Shown: positions 31,600 through 39,486 of the stretch, piece by piece
Numbering within the stretch: the first letter of the stretch is position 1
Layout of the letters: every line of letters starts with the position of its first letter
NCBI RefSeq assembly: GCF_000238375.3
Contig: NZ_AHBZ03000027.1
Coordinates: forward strand, 1,054,001-1,118,000
Source of the DNA: Pseudoalteromonas citrea
GTDB lineage: Bacteria > Pseudomonadota > Gammaproteobacteria > Enterobacterales > Alteromonadaceae
Direction of reading: 5' to 3'
Length of the DNA: 64,000 nucleotides
The notes under the pieces: model-generated
The model's input: the letters and a program-made list of their open reading frames with translations, nothing else
Told to the model about the DNA's origin: nothing
Databases searched by the model: none
Translations under genes and position numbers: made by a program

Positions 31600-32220
31600 T
31601 TATTCCTGACTTTCAATTTTAAAGGTGTAACCTTCTTCAGCATTGCCATTCAATGAAATGGTTGCCTTGCTGACACCTTCCAGATCTTGTTCAAAAAAGC
31701 TATTGGTATTCAGTACCGCTGAATTTAATAACTGACTTTCTTCAATTTCTGAAGCCACACCCCAATATAATTTAGGCTTAAGTACAAAAGTCGCTTTTTG
31801 ACCAAAACCGACAATTTTCTTTTCCATCATTAACTTGCCGTCTTTATACAGCTGAGCACAGATCCCATTAGGCACCTGTACATCATTGTTAACATCAATT
31901 GCTTTTGTATCTGAAGCATTGCCATTGGCTGCAAGCACTACACCTGTATCATCTTTAATTACCGTATAACGTTTCCCAATAACTGAATTAAGCACTTTGG
32001 TTTGATTTTGACCACCCTGCCAAGTTGCACCCACACTGGTTTCAATTGGGAAAGAAAAAGTACTAGAAGATGCGCGATCAATATCTGGGATCACTCGCCA
32101 GGCGACACCTTCTTTTAACGCATCAAAGGTAGGCGTTTCGTTTTTAGTAAAGACAAAGATTTTTGGTAAATCTTTGTTCATTGATTTATTGATATAAGTA
32201 ATTTCAATATTTGAAGACAT
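31600..32220 (-). CDS. Hypothetical 206-aa beta-rich cytoplasmic protein
   Basis: I do not recognise a family with confidence. The protein starts 'MSSNIEITYINKSMNKDLPK' and continues 'IFVFTKNETPTFDALKEGVA', then alternates short strands with Gly/Asn turns to the end ('FGQKATFVLKPKLYWGV', 'TISLNGNAEEGYTFKIE'). This looks like an all-beta, possibly oligomer-forming or inclusion-type protein. No signal peptide. SD GGGAT. A TGTAAT-N4-TGTAAT site 193 bp upstream ties it to the regulation of the chitinase, the Ntn hydrolase and the HTH-ATPase, so it may be a member of the same system. Confidence 0.6.
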   Translation of the reverse strand: MSSNIEITYINKSMNKDLPKIFVFTKNETPTFDALKEGVAWRVIPDIDRASSSTFSFPIETSVGATWQGGQNQTKVLNSVIGKRYTVIKDDTGVVLAANGNASDTKAIDVNNDVQVPNGICAQLYKDGKLMMEKKIVGFGQKATFVLKPKLYWGVASEIEESQLLNSAVLNTNSFFEQDLEGVSKATISLNGNAEEGYTFKIESQE

Positions 32221-32733
32221 TATATTTATCCCGATAAATAGGTTATTTAAAAATAGTTAGTGCAGTAGGTTTCGATAGTATTAATATTGATTTATGGCTG
32301 TTTTTCATCGTAAAGGTGTCCCCTTCGTTGGCATCACTCCTTGTAATAATAAAGTTTATATAACTGGTATCCTCAGAGAACATTATTCTAGGGCTATATA
32401 GTGTGGCTTGCTATTACAGGCGATTACAGTGTAGGGTTCATGAGCCAAAGATGAGGCTGGTTAGCGTGCTGCTATTTACCATTATATGATGTGTGATTTA
32501 AGGTGAGTGTTTGATATAGTCATTAAATCAGAATAAAAATGTGTTTAGCCCGAAGTGAGGACGACCTCACCGCTCTATTTGTTCAGGGGACGACCCCAAT
32601 ATTGAATAGAGTGTTAATGTTGCTTGCATGATAGTTTTTTCATACCTTCATTACCTCTCTATTGTTGGATCTTTTAACGGCCTATGGTTTTAAGACCGTC
32701 TTAATATAAATAATAAACCTTTGAGGATAAATA
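32221..32733. promoter_or_regulatory. Divergent intergenic region with the fourth TGTAAT site
   Basis: No gene seen in 513 bp. It holds ATTACA-GGCG-ATTACA (32413-32428) and a small hairpin GTGAGG-ACGA-CCTCAC with a second GGGGACGACCCC nearby (about 32556-32595). Confidence 0.45.
32413..32428 (-). promoter_or_regulatory. TGTAAT-N4-TGTAAT direct repeat upstream of the 206-aa protein
   Basis: ATTACA-GGCG-ATTACA on the plus strand, 193 bp upstream of the start at 32220. Its flank (TGCTATTACAGG) also matches the degenerate site at 39085. Confidence 0.55.
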
Positions 32734-33147
32734 ATGTCTGGTGAAACTGATTTAGCGAAATTAATTGCCACAATGGAGCCTGAGTTAGCGAATGAGCGCT
32801 ATATATTTGCGACTTTAGAAAATTGGGATTATACACTTTTGGCCCAGTTAACACCGGTGAGCACTTTTCAAGAAAAAGAGGGCTTAACGGTGGTATTAAC
32901 ACAGGCAAAAGCCGATGAGTTTGGCATCGCATATACGGGGGTTTTTAACTGTATTACCTTGATGGTGCATTCAAGTCTCGATGCGGTTGGGTTAACAGCG
33001 GCTGTGTCAGCAAAGCTCACGCAAGTGAATGTCAGTGCTAATGTGATTGCGGCGTATTATCATGACCATGTGTTCATCAATGAGCATGATGGCGAAAAAG
33101 CGTTAATGGCTTTACAGGCATTGGTGCAAGAAGGCATTGCAAAGTGA
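32734..33147 (+). CDS. ACT-domain protein (COG3602-like)
   Basis: This 137-aa protein resembles the small conserved ACT-domain family of proteobacteria: 'LAKLIATMEPELANERYIFA', 'TFQEKEGLTVVLTQAKAD', then 'ITLMVHSSLDAVGLTAAVSA' and 'SANVIAAYYHDHVFI'. ACT domains bind small ligands, usually amino acids; the role of this family is not established. It ends 2 bp before the convergent ArsR gene. SD GAGGAT. Confidence 0.8.
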   Translation: MSGETDLAKLIATMEPELANERYIFATLENWDYTLLAQLTPVSTFQEKEGLTVVLTQAKADEFGIAYTGVFNCITLMVHSSLDAVGLTAAVSAKLTQVNVSANVIAAYYHDHVFINEHDGEKALMALQALVQEGIAK

Positions 33148-33149
33148 TG

Positions 33150-33821
33150 TTATACAATGGCATAGCAGTTAAAAAAAGCTCGCTTGCCCCGAGGGCTAAA
33201 ATGAATGGCTCGGGTAACGAGGTCGCGCTCAGCCCACCCTTTGTGTAGTGCGTCATTGAGTATCCACTGGCCAAGTGTGCCAGCTAAGTGACTACGCCGT
33301 TCACTCCAATCAAGACAAGGCCTGCAGACAGGCCTTGTGGTGGCTTTTATGGTGGTAAAATCCGCGCCTAAAGTGATAAAAAAGCGTTCGCCGGCCGGCG
33401 ACAAAGTACAGTGATCGACCTTATCAATAATGATCTCTTGCTTTAACAATGCAGCATATAGTGCCACCGCAATTTCTCCTGCCATATGGTCATAACACAC
33501 GCGTGACACTTTTAAACTGGGGTCGTTTGGCCCTGTTTTTATACTGGTAATGTTGTGGTTTAATACCATTAAGTTTTCTAGCAGTCGCGCAATATGTTCC
33601 CCTGCAAGTTGAAAATACTTATGCCTACCTTGTTTGCGTACCACTAATAGCTCTTTTTCTAGTAGCTTAGCGAGGTGATTGCTGGCTGTTTGTGCGGTTA
33701 TATCAGCTTCTAGGGCAAGCTCTGTAGCGGTGAGTGCTTTGCCGCTAAGTAATGCTGTAAGCATTTTTGCTCGCGAGGGGTCGGCTATCATGGCTGCTAA
33801 AGAGGCGATATCGGGTTCCAT
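33150..33821 (-). CDS. ArsR-family HTH transcriptional regulator
   Basis: This 223-aa protein has an N-terminal winged helix ('MLTALLSGKALTATELALEA', 'ITAQTASNHLAKLLEKELLV', 'VRKQGRHKYFQLAG') and a long C-terminal domain with 'VCRPCLDWSERRSHLAGTLG'. This two-domain form (about 220 aa) is a known ArsR subfamily. The Cys pair C-R-P-C could bind a metal or serve redox sensing. Target unknown; the convergent ACT protein gene overlaps its terminator region. Confidence 0.85.
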   Translation of the reverse strand: MEPDIASLAAMIADPSRAKMLTALLSGKALTATELALEADITAQTASNHLAKLLEKELLVVRKQGRHKYFQLAGEHIARLLENLMVLNHNITSIKTGPNDPSLKVSRVCYDHMAGEIAVALYAALLKQEIIIDKVDHCTLSPAGERFFITLGADFTTIKATTRPVCRPCLDWSERRSHLAGTLGQWILNDALHKGWAERDLVTRAIHFSPRGKRAFFNCYAIV

Positions 33822-34001
33822 TGTTAACTCATGGTTATGTTTTTCAGTACCTTAACTAAATACTCACTTAAATCATAGTGCTATTTTAACCCTTGATACA
33901 GCGCAATAAAATTGTAGCCGATGCTTCGATGAGCAACGAAGTATACTGTTTATGTTAAGTGTACTGTGCATGCATACTTTGTTATGTATACAGGAGCGAG
34001 T

Positions 34002-34646
34002 ATGGAAAATACTGTTGAAGAAATTGTGGCGCTGGGGAGGTATTTACAAAGGAACTTTTTATCTCAAGCACAGCTGATTGCCCAAGCGAATATATCAGAG
34101 GCTGCCTTCTATAAGCTACTGGAACAAGGTGCGATCCCTAAACCTTCATATCAATTGGGTTTTTCGTTAAGCTGCCACTCTTACTTTGGTGAGCATACGG
34201 TACCAAATACACAATGCACCTATTATGCGCAGGGTTGTGTACAGTGGATCACTGATGTCCGAGCGCTCTCAAATGAACAAACGATTTACGCGCATTTTAA
34301 GGGATGCTTTTTGCGTGAGTATGAGGCGCTAAAAATACAGGGATATGTGCGCAATGATGCAGCTAAAAGCATGATGCTAGATAGTTATATTAACGAGCAG
34401 TTTCATTATTTTATAGCGGGAACGTATGGCGTGTGCACGCGCACTGGACGGGTCGCTGAAATTGTTAAAAAAGAAGTGGCGATTAAGACCATACAGCACT
34501 TATCAGGCATTGATAAGTTAACCGAGGGTGAGATGACAACACTGCAACGTGCGATTGATTTACTGGATGAAGCTAGTGCTTACTTTGCGCCACATGAATA
34601 TGCAGCAAGCTCAAGATCGAAATATATTGATGCGTTACGGAGTTGA
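34002..34646 (+). CDS. DUF6058-like protein
   Basis: The 214-aa protein starts at the ATG at 34002, preceded by CAGGAG; the open frame extends 36 bp further upstream. 'LISQANISEAAFYKLLEQGA'-type HTH-like helices at the N-terminus, then 'SYQLGFSLSCHSYFGEHT', match my memory of the DUF6058 family, often annotated as natural-product biosynthesis related. No catalytic motif seen. It stands alone here. Confidence 0.5.
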   Translation: MENTVEEIVALGRYLQRNFLSQAQLIAQANISEAAFYKLLEQGAIPKPSYQLGFSLSCHSYFGEHTVPNTQCTYYAQGCVQWITDVRALSNEQTIYAHFKGCFLREYEALKIQGYVRNDAAKSMMLDSYINEQFHYFIAGTYGVCTRTGRVAEIVKKEVAIKTIQHLSGIDKLTEGEMTTLQRAIDLLDEASAYFAPHEYAASSRSKYIDALRS

Positions 34647-34657
34647 ACTGACGCTGC

Positions 34658-35428
34658 CTATACCTTGAATATATTTTTAACGTTATGTAAAAAGTTTGGA
34701 GCGATAGTCGAGAGAGTATTACTCTGATTGATGTTGTGTAGGCTTAGGTTGAACGTTGACGATTTATGTGCACGAATAATAATATTCTTATAATTGTAAA
34801 ACTCAATGATATCAATGGTGCGAAAGTGTGGGCGAATGAGCTTGAGTAACATGATCAATGCATGCTCAGAGTAAGCGTTGAAATTAAAGAGTATTTGTCC
34901 ATCAGGGTCGAGTATTTGGGTGATCTTTTCCCAAAGTGATGCTTGCTGTAAGAAATCATTCTCATACTGTGTGTGCACAATGTCTAATACAATCACATTG
35001 AACTGTGCCTGTGTGGTGTTGATATAATGCTGTGCACATTCAGTGTGTAAGCTTTTGGCGCTGAAATTAAAGTGCTTCTTGGCACAATGGCTTACTGTGT
35101 CACTCAATTCAACGGTGACGCAATCTTGTATAGTTACTTGTTGTTTATCATGCAAATATTGCAGCCCCCGCTCAATGGCGGCAGTCCCTAAGCCTAAATT
35201 TAGCAAACGGAAACTAGACTGCTCAGTCAATAAAAAGAGCATTAATGCTTGGCTTATGGGTGACACAACTTGCTCGGGGCGCACTAAAGACATCACGCCT
35301 TGAATAATTTTGTCTGAAAAGGTTAGCCATCGATAGTTGCTGTTTTCGTATACAAATACAGTGTCAGAGGGGGTGGTTATTTCGTCTAGTAAATACTTGG
35401 CGTGAGTATCTTGTTCTAAATGATGCAT
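34658..35428 (-). CDS. Spermidine synthase-like SAM-dependent protein
   Basis: This 256-aa protein has the Rossmann motif 'FRLLNLGLGTAAIERGLQYL' (compare L-x-L-G-x-G), the acidic strand end 'TIQDCVTVELS' and 'FNVIVLDIVH' (compare D-V-I-L-x-D), all in the order seen in polyamine aminopropyltransferase-like proteins. The substrate-gating residues of true SpeE are not evident, so it could be one of the many SpeE-like proteins of unknown substrate. Confidence 0.7.
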   Translation of the reverse strand: MHHLEQDTHAKYLLDEITTPSDTVFVYENSNYRWLTFSDKIIQGVMSLVRPEQVVSPISQALMLFLLTEQSSFRLLNLGLGTAAIERGLQYLHDKQQVTIQDCVTVELSDTVSHCAKKHFNFSAKSLHTECAQHYINTTQAQFNVIVLDIVHTQYENDFLQQASLWEKITQILDPDGQILFNFNAYSEHALIMLLKLIRPHFRTIDIIEFYNYKNIIIRAHKSSTFNLSLHNINQSNTLSTIAPNFLHNVKNIFKV

Positions 35429-35607
35429 GATTAGCTGGGCAGTAAAAGTGTCTATGTTCAGTATAAAAGTATTTGGACTGTTTTAACACTACGAGTATTA
35501 AGGAAGCAGAGGGAAACCTCCAATTATTCAACCTGATAATCAAAACTAACAGTGTTAAAATGTCAGTTACTAATCAATGAATAAACGATATAAGGAAGTC
35601 GCCTAGT

Positions 35608-35832
35608 ATGCGTGCGGTATTACGAGAAAAAATTATTCAAGTGTGTCATAAAAAAATAGCACAGAAAGGCGACGGAGTTGGTGTATCTTTTTATGCTTTT
35701 TTTGCCAATAAGAACGACGATCCTGACTCTTTAATGGAAGCGGCTACTTGGTGGATCCAAACTCATCAGCTTGACCATTTTGAAAAAGCTAAACGCATTA
35801 TCGCGTTAGTAAATTCAGAAAATGCCCAGTGA
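35608..35832 (+). CDS. DUF6500-like small protein
   Basis: This 74-aa protein ('REKIIQVCHKKIAQKGDGVG', 'VSFYAFFANKNDDPDSLMEA', 'ATWWIQTHQLDHFEKA') resembles a conserved small-protein family of gammaproteobacteria that I recall as DUF6500. Function unknown. An AAGGAAG SD precedes the ATG. Confidence 0.55.
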   Translation: MRAVLREKIIQVCHKKIAQKGDGVGVSFYAFFANKNDDPDSLMEAATWWIQTHQLDHFEKAKRIIALVNSENAQ

Positions 35833-35924
35833 GATGAGTGCTGTTATATTGGCTGATTAAACTCAGCCTCAAAGTACCAGTCTAAATTTTGCAATGGTTT
35901 TGCTGAGCTGGTGTGATGCTACGC

Positions 35925-36815
35925 TCACGACGTGGCCTCAGGTTGCATCTCATTTTTCATCCATTCACTAAAATAGCGTGCAGCATGATTATTGTGTGCG
36001 TGGCGTGATAGTCGCAAAGAGTAACTATACCCTGCGACTTTGGGTAAATTCTCCATCGGGAGTAACCAGTTTTGATGTACGGTGGTGCTGCTGAAAATGT
36101 TACTCAATAGCCCGATACCTTGTCCTGCCAGTGTGGCCTGTAATACATAATGCTCTTGAGTAAAGCTGGTGATCTTAAAATCATTTTTATCAAAGTGAGC
36201 TTGCCACTGCAGATTGGCAAGGCCTGGGGTCTCTTGCCACTGTGTTACAAACAATGTTGGTTTTGTTTGCGAACGGTTATTTACAGCATTGGCTGCGCAA
36301 TAGGCTTGTAAATATTCAGTGGCTAAGTAGACCTCGTCATTTTTAGCACTGGAGCGATTGCCATAACGAATAGCAACGTCGATTTGTCGTGTGTGGGTAA
36401 TATCAATAAGTTGATCATTGGCACAGATCTCTATCTGAATATTAGGGTGCTTTTGATAAAACTCAGGTAAGCGCGGGGCTAACCACAATGTGGCAAACGA
36501 TGTACAACACGATACCCTAATGAGGTTGTTAGGTGTGGCTAATTCGCAAATTGTAGTGTGCAACTGTGCAAAAATGTTGAGCGCGGTTGTGGCTAACTTT
36601 TCTCCTTCTTCAGTTAACGTGATAGCCCTTATCTTTCTTTCAAATAATGTAACACCAAGGTGCGCTTCGAGGCTTTTTATTTGGTGTGAAATTGCGGTTG
36701 GGGTGACATTTAAAGCTTCCGCTGCGAGTTTGAAACTTTTGTATTTCGCTGCTGCTGCAAACGCTTTTAAGTTATTTAAAGAAGGGAGCTGCCCAAATTG
36801 CATGATTGTATACAC
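35925..36815 (-). CDS. LysR-family transcriptional regulator
   Basis: This 296-aa protein has an N-terminal winged HTH ('LNNLKAFAAAAKYKSFKLAA', 'EALNVTPTAISHQIKSLEAH', 'LGVTLFERKIRAITLTEEGE') and a LysR substrate domain ('PNNLIRVSCCTSFATLWLAP', 'LPEFYQKHPNIQIEI'). It is divergent from the azoreductase gene (127 bp between starts) and is the natural candidate to regulate it in response to quinones or electrophiles. Confidence 0.9.
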   Translation of the reverse strand: MYTIMQFGQLPSLNNLKAFAAAAKYKSFKLAAEALNVTPTAISHQIKSLEAHLGVTLFERKIRAITLTEEGEKLATTALNIFAQLHTTICELATPNNLIRVSCCTSFATLWLAPRLPEFYQKHPNIQIEICANDQLIDITHTRQIDVAIRYGNRSSAKNDEVYLATEYLQAYCAANAVNNRSQTKPTLFVTQWQETPGLANLQWQAHFDKNDFKITSFTQEHYVLQATLAGQGIGLLSNIFSSTTVHQNWLLPMENLPKVAGYSYSLRLSRHAHNNHAARYFSEWMKNEMQPEATS

Positions 36816-36942
36816 CTGCGGTGAATGAATTTATAAGTAAGTATATCTCATCTATAGGTTGGCTTTTCTCGTTTGTGAAAAAAACCAATTAGAGAAACAA
36901 TACAAGCAAGTTCACCAAGTAGATTACTACGGAGATAATATA

Positions 36943-37596
36943 ATGACATGCATTTTAAAAATAGACAGTAGTGTAAGGGCATATACGAGTGACACCGCGA
37001 AACACCAATCAGTTTCACGTAAATTGGCACATGATTTTACGACTAAATACCTAGAGAGAAATCCTGATAGTATTATTATTAATAGAGATTTATCATTAAC
37101 CCCACCTCCATTTATTGATCAACAATGGGTGGCCGCAAGCTTTGCCAAAAAAGACAATACCGAGGTTGATCGCAGATCATTAAAGGTTTCAGACACTTTG
37201 ATAGCAGAAGTAATAAAAGCAGACATTATTGTGATGTCTGCGCCTATGTATAATTATGGTATGCCGGCAGTGCTTAAAGCCTGGTTTGACCAAGTAATAC
37301 GGGTGAATAAAACGTTTTCATTTGATGCCAGCTTAGGTGATAACGCACTGCAACCTTTGCTATCAGGTAAGACCATGGTATTACTTACTTCATGCGGCGA
37401 GCATAGCTTTTCAGCAGGACAAGCTCGCGCGCATATGAACCACTTAGGTCCACATATAAAAATGTTAAGCCGCTATTTGGGGGTAGAGGATTTTTACGAA
37501 GTAGGATCTGAATATCAAGAATTTACAGATGAACGTCACACAAACTCTGTGCAAGGTGCACAACAAAAAATAGCGAGTCTTGTAGCAAAATTATAG
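36943..37596 (+). CDS. FMN-dependent NADH:azoreductase/quinone oxidoreductase (AzoR-like)
   Basis: This 217-aa flavodoxin-fold protein has 'LKIDSSVRAYTSDTAKHQSV' (first phosphate-binding loop), 'ADIIVMSAPMYNYGMPAVLK' with 'MYN' for FMN binding, 'AWFDQVIRVNKTFSFDA', and 'LLTSCGEHS'. It reduces quinones and azo compounds with NADH. Start at 36943 is supported by CGGAG. Paired with the divergent LysR gene. Confidence 0.9.
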   Translation: MTCILKIDSSVRAYTSDTAKHQSVSRKLAHDFTTKYLERNPDSIIINRDLSLTPPPFIDQQWVAASFAKKDNTEVDRRSLKVSDTLIAEVIKADIIVMSAPMYNYGMPAVLKAWFDQVIRVNKTFSFDASLGDNALQPLLSGKTMVLLTSCGEHSFSAGQARAHMNHLGPHIKMLSRYLGVEDFYEVGSEYQEFTDERHTNSVQGAQQKIASLVAKL

Positions 37597-37623
37597 GATA
37601 GAGCATCGTTTTAATTTTTAAAA

Positions 37624-37658
37624 GCCAATACGGGCGCAGTGTGGTAGCCCATATTGGC
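37624..37658. terminator. Bidirectional terminator-like hairpin
   Basis: GCCAATA-C-GGGC / GCCC-A-TATTGGC inverted repeat between the convergent azoreductase and GH5 genes. Confidence 0.6.
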
Positions 37659-37665
37659 AGTGCGG

Positions 37666-38862
37666 TTATCGACCTAATAATATTTGATTTTTGAGCCACA
37701 TACCGGCTTCTTTAAGCTGGCTATCAGTAAAGTTACTAGTGCGGCAGGCACCTTGCTTCCAGACTGCGCCGCTGCGAATATCATCTGAATAGTTCCAGTT
37801 CGTCCAGCTAATTTTTTTCCGTTTCATTAAATCAATATAGGCTTGTGTACTGATAAAGTCATTTTCACCATCGCCAGTGTATTTCTGAGAGCCCCATTCA
37901 GTGACAAAGACAGGCAGTGCATCTGAGGCGTTATCGAGTCTTGTGCGATAAAACTCTAAATGAGAAGCGGCGTAAAAATGAAATGTGTACATGATATTGT
38001 CAAAGGGAACTGGGTTATCAATGACCTCTTGGAGCGTTCCTCCATCTGACGCACCAAACGTCGCCCACCCATGCGTACCAACCAGTACTATTGCGTCGTT
38101 TTTAATGGCGCGGATCACCGGAATAACTTCAGATGCATAGTCACGAATACCTTGCCAAGCAACATTATTGGGTTCATTCGCAATATCATATAATACATTG
38201 TCACGGTGCTTATTGCTGGTAACGATATCGGTAAAAAATTGCTTAGCTAGTGCTAGATTGTAGTTAGGGTCGCCGGGATTTAACTGATGCCAATCTACTA
38301 AAGCATACATGCCCCTGTCACTTGCCATTGCAATAAGAGTATTCACTTGTGCAGTAAAACCAACCGGATCTGTTTCGTAGCCACCTTCTTGAACGTAGAG
38401 ACTGATCCTAAAGATATCAGCTTGCCAATCATAGGCTAGTACATCTAAAGACTGGTTTGTGAGGCAGTTGTCTAGCCCATACCACTGGAGACCATGGCTG
38501 CTCATTCCACGCAGTTGAATGGGTTGATTGTTTTTGTTGCATAGTTTGGTGCCGCATACGGCGAGCTTTCCATGTTTATCATATGCTCCTTGTTTTGGGA
38601 GTGTTGGGTCTGAGCAGGTGCCTTGATATTGCCAAGACTGGTTTGAACCGGGTATGGCTTTGGTCCACCAATTGGCTTTATAGAGTTTATTTTGGTAGTG
38701 CATCAAGTCCCCAGTGTTGGCATGATCAAATTGCCCTGACCAGTTTTTTGCTGTCCAATTTGGGTATTCGTTGACTGTACTACAATCTGCCGAATAAGCC
38801 GCTTTGTTACTAATGAGACATGCGAGTGCACATGCTCCGATAGTGAGTTTTATTAAATTCAT
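37666..38862 (-). CDS. Secreted GH5 endoglucanase with N-terminal CBM5/12
   Basis: This 398-aa protein has a signal peptide ('LTIGACALACLISNKAAYSA'). Residues about 32-83 are a carbohydrate-binding module of family 5/12 ('YPNWTAKNW', 'HYQNKLYKANWWTKAIPGS', 'SWQYQGTC'). The GH5 domain runs from about 93 to 398 with the acid/base Glu230 in 'YDIANEPNN' and the nucleophile Glu322 in 'VFVTEWGSQ', and 'RGMSSHGLQWYG' as in GH5_2 cellulases. It cleaves internal beta-1,4-glucan bonds outside the cell. In the well-known Pseudoalteromonas cellulase CelG the binding module is C-terminal; here it is N-terminal. Confidence 0.92.
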   Translation of the reverse strand: MNLIKLTIGACALACLISNKAAYSADCSTVNEYPNWTAKNWSGQFDHANTGDLMHYQNKLYKANWWTKAIPGSNQSWQYQGTCSDPTLPKQGAYDKHGKLAVCGTKLCNKNNQPIQLRGMSSHGLQWYGLDNCLTNQSLDVLAYDWQADIFRISLYVQEGGYETDPVGFTAQVNTLIAMASDRGMYALVDWHQLNPGDPNYNLALAKQFFTDIVTSNKHRDNVLYDIANEPNNVAWQGIRDYASEVIPVIRAIKNDAIVLVGTHGWATFGASDGGTLQEVIDNPVPFDNIMYTFHFYAASHLEFYRTRLDNASDALPVFVTEWGSQKYTGDGENDFISTQAYIDLMKRKKISWTNWNYSDDIRSGAVWKQGACRTSNFTDSQLKEAGMWLKNQILLGR

Positions 38863-39120
38863 AGTATGACCTTTTTACATGTTGTGAGTTATTACTGTAT
38901 TTGCTGGTCATATAATAGCCAGATAGACTTTGGTCTATGTGTGTTTATAAACACAAGCCATATTGAGAATGCGTCACTCTTTATGAGATTGTTAAGTTAA
39001 CTGACTGTGCGTTGCAGGTATAAAAAGCAAGCATGTGTCGGCGTGGCTTCCTTTAGCCTCATGCGAATTTTTAGGGGCTATGCTATTACAGGTAGTTTTA
39101 CTTATGTAGAAAAATCATGC

Positions 39121-39146
39121 AAAAAAAAGGCCATCAAAGTATGGCC
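39121..39146 (-). terminator. Minus-strand terminator-like hairpin with no upstream gene
   Basis: On the minus strand GGCCAT-ACTTTG-ATGGCC is followed by eight T. No minus-strand gene ends here, so it may close a small RNA or a leader transcript starting in 39150-39480. Confidence 0.5.
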
Positions 39147-39389
39147 CAACAATATATAACAAAATATATAATACTAGACAGACTAGTCGTTAGGGGGACG
39201 CTAGCTCCTTGCATCACAAATAGTGTCGTCTTTTAATGTGACAAGAGTGTGGCAGTGGTTCGTACTTACTCAATTTATTTATACGCTTAATTTTGTCTTA
39301 GCACAGGGTTGCTTGGCACTTCATTTTATATCCTATGATAACTTTCGCCGTTCATGTGGCACTGTCTTATTAGTTTCAATTTTTATTAA

Positions 39390-39401
39390 TTGAACGTTCA
39401 A
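39390..39401. promoter_or_regulatory. Perfect 12-bp palindrome TTGAACGTTCAA
   Basis: Lies 86 bp upstream of the TonB-dependent receptor start; size and symmetry are those of a TetR-type operator. The binder is unknown. Confidence 0.4.
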
Positions 39402-39486
39402 ATAACTTGTTCCTATTTGTAATGTAACGTCTCCATACTGCTTCGCGTGTTAAACCTTAACCCTTAAATGAAGAAGTTGGGAAATC

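Larger units (their letters stand above)
38863..39486. promoter_or_regulatory. Divergent intergenic region between GH5 and the TonB receptor
   Basis: No gene seen in 624 bp. It contains a degenerate TGTAAT site (ATTACA at 39085 followed by GTTTTAC 10 bp on), a terminator-like hairpin on the minus strand (39121-39146) without a gene to terminate, and the perfect palindrome TTGAACGTTCAA (39390-39401). Confidence 0.45.
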
